The notes below the pieces were generated by a model that saw nothing but the letters and a program-made list of their open reading frames with translations, was not told where the DNA came from and did not search any database. Position numbers and translations under genes: made by a program. A stretch of DNA of 19,573 nucleotides from a bacterium (GTDB lineage: Bacteria > Actinomycetota > Acidimicrobiia > Acidimicrobiales > CATQHL01): contig JAPONU010000613.1 in the NCBI GenBank assembly GCA_026713745.1, positions 1 to 19,573 on the forward strand, in the 5' to 3' direction. Positions within the stretch are counted from its first letter, which is position 1; the number at the start of each line of letters is the position of its first letter. Below are positions 13,365-19,573 of the stretch, one piece after another.

Positions 13365-15187
13365 TCGTTCAGCCAGGTCTCGGTCAGGAACATGCGGCCC
13401 CCGAGGATGTTCAGCAGCTTGCGCCCGTCGGGTGGCGGCATGGTGATCCAGCCCAGGTTCCGGACCTCGTCGCGGTGCGGGATCAGCCAGCGCACCCAGT
13501 GCAGCCAGACGTTGTGCACGCCCTCGGCGAAGATGCGGTTGATCTCCTCGGCGATCTGCCGCAATTCGGCGCGGTCGTCGGTGGCGGCGGCACGGTCGAG
13601 GGCGGCGTCGATTTCGGGGTTCATGATGCGCCCGAAGTTCAGGGCGAGGCCGGCGGCGAACTCGGAGTGCCACCAGACTCGCTCGTTCTCGAGGCTGATC
13701 CCGTCGTGGTTCCGGAACTGGATCACCTGGAAGTTGCCCATGACCGCGTTGAGGATGACCGTTCCCTGGTCGAGTTGCTGGATCTCGGTGTCGATGCCGC
13801 AGTCGGACCACATCTTGGCGAGCAGCTCGGCGCTCGTCCGGGCGTAGGCGTCGTTCGTGGTGCCGAGCGTGAGCGTGCCCGGATCGTCGATCTGGGCCCA
13901 GAGGGCCCGGCCCGCGGTGGGGTCGTAGCCGGGGAATCCGTTGTCGGCCAGGTGGCCGGGGGTGTTGGGGGCGAAGGGGCCGTTGGCGATATCGAAGTTC
14001 TCCCCGGTGCGCAGCAGGTTGTAGGTCTCGTGGTCGGTGCAGTGGGCCAGCGCCCGCCGGGCACCGATGTCCGCGAAGGGCGCCTTGGCGTTGTTGAGCA
14101 GCAGGAAGTAGCTCTGCAGGAAGCTTCGCTCCTCGATGGTCTTGAAGTTCTCCCTGTAGTCGTCGAACTCCAGGCCGATGTCGGAGAGCGTGACGTGGAT
14201 GTCACCGGTCTCCAGGGCCACTCTGCGGGCGTCGGCCTCGATGATGGGGCGGAAGACGATCCGGTCCAGGTACGGCAGGGTGCGACCCTCGGCATCGGTC
14301 CGCCAGTAGTCGGGGTTTCGCTCCACGACCAGCTCCTGATCGGGTATCCACGACTTGAACACGAACGGGCCGGTGCCCACGGGATTGGCCGCCCCGTCGG
14401 GGTCGACGTGCTGGCTTGGGGCGGCCAGATAGCCCAGTTGGCCGGTCAGGCCGCTGGGAGCGCCGGCGAACGGAGCGTTGGTGAACACCCGCACGGTGAG
14501 ATCGTCGGTGATCTCCCAGCCGTCCACGCGCTCCAGCGCCTGCGCGGTGAGGGAACCGGACTTCAGGCGCTCGAGGTGGGTGGCCAGAGCCGCGGCATCG
14601 GCGGGCGTGCCGTCGTGGAAGGTGATGCCGGGACGCATCTTGAGGGTCCACACGGTGAAGTCCTCGTTGGCCTCGAAGGACTCCAGGAGGTAGGGCTGCG
14701 GAGCCCCGGTCTCGTCGACGACGACCAGCGGGTCGAACACCGCCCGCATGACGGCGTGACACGACACGGCGCACTGGGTCGTCGTGGGGTTCCAGCCGTC
14801 GGGCGTCTCCGCTTCGAGCCCGAGGATCAGCGTGCCGCCGTAGGCGGGCCCGGAGGTGGGCTCGGGTGCCGCAACCGGGGCCGGCGGCGGGGCCGGGGGA
14901 TCGCTCGGCGTTGGTGCCGGGGTGTCGGGAGCGGTCGCCGGGGTGTCGGGACCAGCGGGCGGGGCGTCGGGCGCGGCCGCCGGGGCGTCGGGACCAGCGG
15001 GAGGTGCGTCGGGCGCCGCTGCCGGAGCATCGGGCTCGGTCGTGGGTGCCGGTTCTGCCGTCTCGCTTACCGACGGCACCGATGGCGTCGCGCCGGGTCC
15101 GTCATCGCCGCCGTCCCCGCAGGCCGAGACGACCAGCAGGAAGGCCGCCGCCGCGGTGAGAAGTCTCGGGATCCGTCGTTCCTGCAC
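13361..15187 (-). CDS. Family-5 solute-binding lipoprotein, third of three paralogues
   Basis: A 608-residue extracellular binding protein of the DppA/OppA (SBP_bac_5) family. The signal peptide ends in a lipobox (VSAC, Cys23), so the protein should be tethered to the outer face of the membrane. A Pro/Ala/Asp linker (about 24-114, with repeated APDAPPAGPD-like units) precedes the binding domain, which starts at YGGTLILGLEAET. Family features are MRPGITFHDGTPA, NPVGTGPFVFKSW, ERNPDYWRTD and LPYLDRIVFRPI. Cysteines in CAVSC, AHCTD and DCGID are shared with both neighbouring paralogues. GTG 15187 is chosen; TTG 15196 is an alternative and neither has a strong ribosome-binding site. It begins 16 nt after the previous binding-protein stop, and its own stop overlaps the DppB-type GTG. 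The ligand (oligopeptide or other) is not determinable. Confidence 0.93.
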   Translation of the reverse strand: MQERRIPRLLTAAAAFLLVVSACGDGGDDGPGATPSVPSVSETAEPAPTTEPDAPAAAPDAPPAGPDAPAAAPDAPPAGPDTPATAPDTPAPTPSDPPAPPPAPVAAPEPTSGPAYGGTLILGLEAETPDGWNPTTTQCAVSCHAVMRAVFDPLVVVDETGAPQPYLLESFEANEDFTVWTLKMRPGITFHDGTPADAAALATHLERLKSGSLTAQALERVDGWEITDDLTVRVFTNAPFAGAPSGLTGQLGYLAAPSQHVDPDGAANPVGTGPFVFKSWIPDQELVVERNPDYWRTDAEGRTLPYLDRIVFRPIIEADARRVALETGDIHVTLSDIGLEFDDYRENFKTIEERSFLQSYFLLLNNAKAPFADIGARRALAHCTDHETYNLLRTGENFDIANGPFAPNTPGHLADNGFPGYDPTAGRALWAQIDDPGTLTLGTTNDAYARTSAELLAKMWSDCGIDTEIQQLDQGTVILNAVMGNFQVIQFRNHDGISLENERVWWHSEFAAGLALNFGRIMNPEIDAALDRAAATDDRAELRQIAEEINRIFAEGVHNVWLHWVRWLIPHRDEVRNLGWITMPPPDGRKLLNILGGRMFLTETWLNE

Positions 15188-15203
15188 TGTTCGCAACGCT
15201 CTT

Positions 15204-17087
15204 CTAGTTGATCCAGGTCTCGGTGAGGAATGCCCTTCCTCGCAGGATGCTGAGTAGTTCTTGCCCGTCCGGCAGCGTGATCCTGGCGAGGTTCTGAACC
15301 TCCTCGCGGTGGGGCAGGATCCAGCGCACCCAGTGCATCCAGATGTTGTGGACCCCCTCGGCGAGGATGCGGTTGACGTCCTCGGCGATCCGCCGCAGCT
15401 CGTCGCGGTCGGTGGTCACGGTCGCCTCGTCGAGGGTGGCGTCGAGGATCTCGTTGCGGATGCGCCCGAGGTTGAGGGCCAGCCCGGTGGTGAAGTTGGA
15501 GTGCCACCAGACCCGCTCGCTGGCCAGGCTGATGCCGTCGTGGTTCCGCCACAGGTTCACCTGGAAGTTCCCCAGCACGGCGTTGGTGATCAGGGCGCTC
15601 TGGTCGAGTTGGCTGATCCGGACCTCGATGCCGCAGTCGTCCCACATCCGGGCGAGCAGCTCGGCGGAGGTCCGGTCGAATGGCGCGTTCGTGGTGCCGA
15701 GCACGACGGCGCCCGGGTCCGGTAGCTGCGCCCAGAGCGCTCGACCGGCCTCGATATCGAATGTGGGGAAACCATTGTCGGCCAGGTGGCCGGGTGTGTT
15801 CGGCGAGAACGGCCCGTTGGCGATGTCGAAGTTGCCCCCGGTTCGCAGAAGGTTGTAGGTCTCGTGGTCGGTGCAGTGGGCGAGGGCCCGCCGGGCATCG
15901 AGGTCGTTGAAGGGCGGAACCGCATTGTTGAGCAGCAGATGGTGGGTCTGCAGGAAGCTGCGCTCCTCCACCGTGTTGAAGTTCTCCCGGTAATGGTCGA
16001 AGTCCAGGCCGGTGTCGGAGTGGGTGACGTGAATGTCGCCGAGTTGCAGAGCCACCTTCCGGGAGTCGGACTCGACGATGGGCCGGAACACGATCCGGTC
16101 GAGGTAGGGAACGGAGCGGCCGGCGGCATCGGTCCGCCAGTAGCCGGCGTTGCGTTCCACGACCAGTTCCTGATCGGGGATCCACGACTTGAACACGAAC
16201 GGGCCCGTGCCGACCGGGTTGGCCGCGCCGTCGGGGTCGGCGTACTGGCTTGGGGCGGCCAGGTAGCCCAGTTGGCCGGTCAGGCCGCCGGGCAGGCCGG
16301 CGAACGAGACCTCGGAGTACAACTCCAGCGTGAGATCGTCGATGACCTCCCAGCCCGTGAGCCGTCGCAAGGTCTGACCGGGTAGGGCGCCACTGAGCAG
16401 GTTCTGGAAGTGGGTGGCGAGGGCGGCGGCGTTCGCGGGGGTTCCGTCGTGGAAGGTGATGCCGGGGCGCATCCTGAAGGTCCAGACGGTGAAGTCCTCG
16501 TTCGACTCGAAGGACTCCAGCAGGTATGGCTGCGGTTCCCCGTTGGCGTCGGCGATGGTCAGCGGATCGAAGATGGCGCGCATGATGGTGTGACACGACA
16601 CGGCGCAGGACTGGGTCGCCGGATTCCAGCCGCCGGGCGTCTCGGCCTCGAGACCCACGAACAGTGTTCCCCCGTAGACGGGTCCTGTGGTCGGCTCCGG
16701 CGCCGCCACCGGGGCGGGAGGTGAGGACGGCGGTTCGTTCGGCGGCGGTTCGTTCGGCGGCGGTTCGCTGGGCGGCGGTTCGCTGGGCGGCGGCGGTTCG
16801 CTGGGCGGCGGTTCGCCCGCTGCGGCGGCGGGTGCCGGGGGCGGGGTCACCTCGGGCGTCGCCGGTTCGCTCGGGGGCGGGGCGTCGGGCGTGGGGGGAG
16901 TGGCCGGTTCATCGCTCCCGGCCGAGGCTGCGGCGGGTGGTGGGCCGACATCGGACGTGGGGCCGTCGGTCCGCACCGGCGAGGCCGGCTGATCGTCCGA
17001 GCCGCCGCAGGCCGCGGCGATCAGCAGGACGCCGGCAACCGCAGCGAGCAGGCGGGGCGTCGGGCCGTTCCGCGATGATGATCCCAC
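15204..17087 (-). CDS. Family-5 solute-binding lipoprotein, second of three paralogues
   Basis: A 627-residue SBP_bac_5 lipoprotein. The signal peptide (RLLAAVAGVLLIAAAC) gives lipid-anchored Cys27. A linker of about 110 residues follows, in which PPPSEPP/PPPNEPP units are encoded by 15-18-bp repeats at 16728-16816, ending in APVAAPEP as in the other two paralogues. The binding domain begins at YGGTLFVGLEAET and keeps MRPGITFHDGTPA, NPVGTGPFVFKSWIPDQELVVERN, LPYLDRIVFRPI and the C-terminal FLTETW. GTG 17087 has GGAGG 6 nt upstream, a very good ribosome-binding site, so it can be translated independently of the upstream paralogue, from which it is separated by 353 bp of repeats. It is close in sequence to the third paralogue; pocket residues differ most in the middle third. 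Confidence 0.94.
   Translation of the reverse strand: MGSSSRNGPTPRLLAAVAGVLLIAAACGGSDDQPASPVRTDGPTSDVGPPPAAASAGSDEPATPPTPDAPPPSEPATPEVTPPPAPAAAAGEPPPSEPPPPSEPPPSEPPPNEPPPNEPPSSPPAPVAAPEPTTGPVYGGTLFVGLEAETPGGWNPATQSCAVSCHTIMRAIFDPLTIADANGEPQPYLLESFESNEDFTVWTFRMRPGITFHDGTPANAAALATHFQNLLSGALPGQTLRRLTGWEVIDDLTLELYSEVSFAGLPGGLTGQLGYLAAPSQYADPDGAANPVGTGPFVFKSWIPDQELVVERNAGYWRTDAAGRSVPYLDRIVFRPIVESDSRKVALQLGDIHVTHSDTGLDFDHYRENFNTVEERSFLQTHHLLLNNAVPPFNDLDARRALAHCTDHETYNLLRTGGNFDIANGPFSPNTPGHLADNGFPTFDIEAGRALWAQLPDPGAVVLGTTNAPFDRTSAELLARMWDDCGIEVRISQLDQSALITNAVLGNFQVNLWRNHDGISLASERVWWHSNFTTGLALNLGRIRNEILDATLDEATVTTDRDELRRIAEDVNRILAEGVHNIWMHWVRWILPHREEVQNLARITLPDGQELLSILRGRAFLTETWIN
16728..16816 (-). 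repeat. Short tandem repeats encoding the Pro-rich tether
   Basis: Units of GGCGGCGGTTCG(TTC/CTG) (plus-strand reading), five of 15 bp and one of 18 bp, encode PPPSE/PPPNE repeats in the linker of the second binding protein. In-frame unit length allows tether length to vary by slippage without breaking the gene. Confidence 0.9.
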
Positions 17088-17148
17088 TTGATTCCTCCAC
17101 CTCGGTGCCGGTGTCGCACGGCCGTCCGTCGAGTCGGTTCAGTCTCGC

Positions 17149-17392
17149 GCGCCCGTGCGCCGGCGGGTTGCACGAGTCGGCGCCGGCGCACGGGGCGCTC
17201 CCCGACCCCGCGCCCGTGCGCCCGCGGGCCTCACCGCCCGCAGTAGACCGGCCAGGCCAGACCCGACCCCGCGCCCGTGCGCCCGCGGGCCTCACCGCCC
17301 GCAGTAGACCGGCCAGGGCGGACCCGACCCCGCGCCCGTGCGCCCGCGGGTTGCACGAGCGATCGCTCCTCGCTGTCGCCTCGCGGGTTGAC
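17149..17392. repeat. 61-bp tandem repeat, four units
   Basis: The word GCGCCCGTGCGC recurs at 17149, 17210, 17271 and 17332, exactly 61 bp apart each time. The two central units (17210-17270 and 17271-17331) are almost identical; each contains GCGGGC-CTCACC-GCCCGC, a 6-bp stem with a 6-nt loop. The two outer units diverge after the first 25 bp but share GGGTTGCACGAG with each other. Confidence 0.88.
17152..17194 (-). promoter_or_regulatory. Strong hairpin with perfect 14-bp stem upstream of the second binding protein
   Basis: CCCGTGCGCCGGCG (17152-17165) and CGCCGGCGCACGGG (17181-17194) pair perfectly around a 15-nt loop; three further pairs are possible past a one-base bulge. It lies 64 nt upstream of the GTG of the second binding protein in the transcript. 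There is no U-tract, so an RNA-stability, processing or attenuation role is likelier than simple termination; this is inference. Confidence 0.6.
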
Positions 17393-17410
17393 GCCGGTTG
17401 CCGTGGTTGC

Positions 17411-17428
17411 CCGGCCAGCCCCGGCCGG
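17411..17428 (-). terminator. Hairpin just after the first binding-protein gene
   Basis: CCGGCC and GGCCGG form a 6-bp stem with a 6-nt loop, 12 nt past the stop codon at 17441 on the minus strand. It lacks a U-tract; it could be a partial terminator or a 3'-end protector for the first gene. Confidence 0.3.
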
Positions 17429-17440
17429 TTGCCCGGGCGC

Positions 17441-19303
17441 CTATCCGGGCGCCTTCCGGAGCCAGGTCTCGGTGAGGAACGCCCGCCCCTCGATGAGGTT
17501 CAGAATCTCGCGCCCGTCGGGCAGCGTCAGCTTCGCCAGGTTGTGGACGTGGTCGAGGTGCGGCAGCATCCAGAGCGACCAGTTCAGCCACACGTTGTAG
17601 ACGCCGGCGGCGAAGGCCCGGTTGACATCCTCGGCGAGTGCCCGCAACTCCTCGGGGTCGGTGGTCCGGGCGGCCGCCTCCAGCGCGGCGTCGACGGCGG
17701 GATCGACGGCGCGCCCGAAGTTGATCGCCAGCCCCTCCGCGTATTCGGAGTGCCACCAGGTGCGTTCGGCCTCCAGGCTGGAGCCGTTGTGGTTCCGCCA
17801 CAGGAAGGTCTGGAAGAGTCCCAGGACGGCGTTGGTGATGAGGGTTCCCTGGTCCACCTGGATGATCCGGGTGTCGATGCCGCAGTCGTTCCACATCTGG
17901 GAGATCAACTCGGTCGTCGTCCGGTTGAAGGGATCGTTCGTCGTGCCGATTTCCACCGAACCGGGGTTGTCGAGTTGGCTCCACAGGGCGCGCCCCGCCT
18001 CGGGGTCGTAGGTGGGGAACCCCGAGTCGGCGAGGTGGCCGGGAGTGTTGGGCCCGAACGGCCCGTTGGCGATGGGCACGGTGCCGCCGACCCGCAGCAG
18101 GTTGTAGGTCTCGTAGTCGGTGCAGTGTGCTACCGCCTGCCGGGCGCGGATGTCGTCGAACGGCGGTGCGGCGGCGTTGAGCATCATGTACGTGGTCTGG
18201 AAGAAGCTCCCCTCCTCCACCACCTTGTAGCGCTCCCGGTTGTCGGGGGCGTCGAGCGGCGAGTTGGTGTGGTGGACGTCCAGATCGCCGGACTGCAACG
18301 CAAGGTCCCGTGCGTCGCTGTCGGGGATGGCGCGGAACACCACCTTGTCCAGGTACGGCAACTGGCGCCCCTCGGCGTCGGTCTTCCAGTAGTCGGGGTT
18401 GCGTTCCGCCACGAGCGCCTGGTCCTGTGTCCACGACGTGAAGACGAACGGGCCCGTGCCGACGGGGTTGGCCGCCCCATCCGGGTCGGCGTACTGGCTG
18501 GGTGCGGCCAGGTAGCCCATCTGGCCCGCGAGCAGCGAGGGCAGGCCGGCGACGGGGCCGGTGGCGCGCACTTCCACGGTCAGATCGTCGATCACCGTCC
18601 AACTGTCCCAGCGCCGCATGATCAGGCTGGTGAGCGTGCCCGCCCGCAGATTGTCGAAGTGGGTGGCGAGGGCGGCTGCGTCGGCGGGCGTGCCGTCGTG
18701 GAAGGTGATGCCCGGACGCATCTTGAGGGTCCAGACGGTGAAGTCGCTGTTGGCCTCGAAGGACTCCAGCAGGTAGGGCTCGGGTTGTCCGGAGGGGCCC
18801 TCGATGGTGAGTGGATCGAAGATGGCGCGCATCACGGTGTGGCAGGCCACGGCGCACTGCGTGGTCGCCGGGTTCCAACCCTGGCCGGTCTCGGCCTCCA
18901 GCCCGAAGGTCAGCGTCCCGCCGTAGACCGGCTCGGCGACGGGTTCGGGTGCGGCCACGGGTGCGGGTGGCGGAGGTGCCGGGTCGTCCGCGGCGGGCGG
19001 TGGCGGTGGAGCAGTCAGGTCGTCGAGCGCGGGCGGCGGCGGGTCGTCGGCGGCCGAAGGCGGCGCCGGCGGGTCGCCGGGCTGCGGCGGCGGTGCCGGG
19101 TCGCCGGCGGGGGGCGGCGGCGCGGGTGGGTCGCCGGGCTGCGGTGGCGGGCTCGGGTCGGCGCCGGCAGCCGCGGGCGTCGCCGCCGGGACGTCACCGT
19201 CACCCCCGGCGCAGGCGGCGGCCACGAGGACCGCGGCCAGGGCCGCGGCGAGCACGCGGCGGGACCGCCGCGAGCGGTTGGTTGGCAGCAGGTTGACAGG
19301 CAT
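17441..19303 (-). CDS. Family-5 solute-binding lipoprotein, first of three paralogues
   Basis: A 620-residue SBP_bac_5 lipoprotein that opens the operon. An Arg-rich start (NRSRRSRR) and hydrophobic core lead to a lipobox (VAAAC, Cys31). The tether (about 32-125) is built of PPPQPGDPPAPP-type units. The binding domain begins at YGGTLTFGLEAET and keeps MRPGITFHDGTPA, NPVGTGPFVFTSW, ERNPDYWKTD and FLTETW. Cys150 and Cys154 (CAVAC) and two further cysteines (AHCTD, DCGID) are shared with the other two. It is the most divergent of the three: the region DVHHTNSPLDAPDNRERYKVVEE replaces the HVT-SD-GL(E/D)FD-YRENF stretch of its paralogues, which suggests a different ligand. ATG 19303 is preceded by GGGGGAG at a short spacing. 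It is separated from the next gene by a repeat-filled gap. Confidence 0.94.
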   Translation of the reverse strand: MPVNLLPTNRSRRSRRVLAAALAAVLVAAACAGGDGDVPAATPAAAGADPSPPPQPGDPPAPPPPAGDPAPPPQPGDPPAPPSAADDPPPPALDDLTAPPPPPAADDPAPPPPAPVAAPEPVAEPVYGGTLTFGLEAETGQGWNPATTQCAVACHTVMRAIFDPLTIEGPSGQPEPYLLESFEANSDFTVWTLKMRPGITFHDGTPADAAALATHFDNLRAGTLTSLIMRRWDSWTVIDDLTVEVRATGPVAGLPSLLAGQMGYLAAPSQYADPDGAANPVGTGPFVFTSWTQDQALVAERNPDYWKTDAEGRQLPYLDKVVFRAIPDSDARDLALQSGDLDVHHTNSPLDAPDNRERYKVVEEGSFFQTTYMMLNAAAPPFDDIRARQAVAHCTDYETYNLLRVGGTVPIANGPFGPNTPGHLADSGFPTYDPEAGRALWSQLDNPGSVEIGTTNDPFNRTTTELISQMWNDCGIDTRIIQVDQGTLITNAVLGLFQTFLWRNHNGSSLEAERTWWHSEYAEGLAINFGRAVDPAVDAALEAAARTTDPEELRALAEDVNRAFAAGVYNVWLNWSLWMLPHLDHVHNLAKLTLPDGREILNLIEGRAFLTETWLRKAPG

Positions 19304-19573
19304 TGTCTCCCCCTTCGGTTTGCCGCGGAGCGCCGGGCGGGCAGAGGACCGAGTCCACGCTTCCCGCGGGACCGCGCCGGGTCCGATGCTAGTGATCGAC
19401 TCCGGTGCCCGCCGGTCGTGGCCGATCGACTCTCCGCCGGCGCCCGGCGGGCGGATTCGGCCGCTCTCGGTGCTCCATCGCCGGATGCGTCGCCGGTGCG
19501 CGGGCCGCCGCCGGGACCGCTCCGACCACTCTCGATGCGTCGCCGGTGCGCGGGCGGTGGCCGGGAGCGCTCC
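19304..19573. other. Upstream region of the importer operon
   Basis: The 270 nt before the first binding-protein gene should hold the operon promoter. On the minus strand a TAGCAT near 19390 could be a -10 element, but no matching -35 is evident. The GATCGACTC word occurs twice near 19396 and 19432. The right end is a tandem repeat; no gene is visible. Confidence 0.35.
19484..19573. repeat. 50-bp tandem repeat running off the window edge
   Basis: GATGCGTCGCCGGTGCGCGGG occupies 19484-19504 and again 19534-19554, and the following GCCGGGA(C/G)CGCTCC also recurs, giving a 50-bp period. The second unit is cut by the window end, so the true copy number is unknown. Confidence 0.75.

Larger units (their letters stand above)
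17088..17440. other. 353-bp spacer between first and second binding-protein genes
   Basis: No gene is visible here. It holds a GC-rich hairpin directly after the upstream stop (17411-17428), a 12-bp palindrome GAGCGATCGCTC (17357-17368), four units of a 61-bp repeat and a 14-bp-stem hairpin (17152-17194). All other junctions in the operon are 16 nt or overlap, so this spacer is an outlier and could separate expression of the first gene from the rest. Confidence 0.7.

Noticed and set aside
13475..15211. Plus-strand open frame of 578 codons opposite the third binding protein
   Set aside because: Antisense of a lipoprotein with a clear signal peptide and SBP_bac_5 motifs; the Gly-rich translation comes from the Pro/Ala linker.
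16687..16992. Plus-strand frame reading GGGSFGGGSLGGGS, like a Gly-Ser repeat protein
   Set aside because: It is the complement of the PPPSE/PPPNE linker codons of the second binding protein and has no separate support.
17357..17368. 12-bp palindrome GAGCGATCGCTC as a possible operator
   Set aside because: Short GC-rich palindromes around GCGATCGC are expected in such DNA, and it lies 270 nt from the next start without promoter elements.
17149..17392. Regularly spaced 61-bp units as a possible CRISPR array
   Set aside because: Units are directly tandem with near-identical 'spacers' in the two central copies, and no cas genes are present.

Overview
The window is high-GC DNA with strong G/C bias at third codon positions, frequent GTG starts, lipoproteins with long proline-rich tethers, a soluble-type cytochrome P450 and a luciferase-like monooxygenase. 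This suggests a high-GC actinobacterium; an Acidimicrobiia-like, possibly marine or host-associated, lineage is a guess from gene content, and no rRNA or tRNA is present to place it.

Left part (1-6387): a one-carbon module. On the minus strand a dimethylglycine/sarcosine dehydrogenase-type flavoprotein with a C-terminal GcvT-like folate domain is followed by etfB and the first codons of a likely etfA. Divergently, on the plus strand, lie formate-tetrahydrofolate ligase (fhs), a small repeat-made ORF and a methylenetetrahydrofolate reductase (metF-like) gene, chained by TGATG stop/start overlaps. Together they suggest oxidative N-demethylation of a methylated amine: electrons go to ETF, the methyl carbon to methylene-THF, then to methyl-THF (metF) or, via formyl-THF, to formate plus ATP (fhs). 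A 39-bp near-perfect inverted repeat sits in the divergent promoter region and is a candidate operator. The 3' end of fhs has been tandemly duplicated.

Middle part (6388-11451): a minus-strand gene of unknown function made of two tandem domain copies, with the start of a frameshifted third copy. Next come three plus-strand genes: an orphan NitT/TauT-type ABC ATPase, a luciferase-like flavin monooxygenase and a cytochrome P450. The gap after the P450 holds a 36-bp direct repeat and GC-rich hairpins.

Right part (11452-19573): a minus-strand ABC importer operon. Three paralogous family-5 solute-binding lipoproteins are followed by one DppB-type and one DppC-type permease joined by 4-bp overlaps. 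No DppD/DppF ATPase genes are in the window. The 353-bp gap between the first and second binding proteins holds a 61-bp tandem repeat and a 14-bp perfect-stem hairpin. Another tandem repeat (period 50 bp) runs off the right edge upstream of the operon.

No CRISPR array, transposase, integrase, tRNA or rRNA was seen. The points most worth following up are the fhs-tail repeat with its small coupled ORF, the self-duplicating hypothetical gene, the divergent operator, and the three-binding-protein importer with its repeat-filled spacer.
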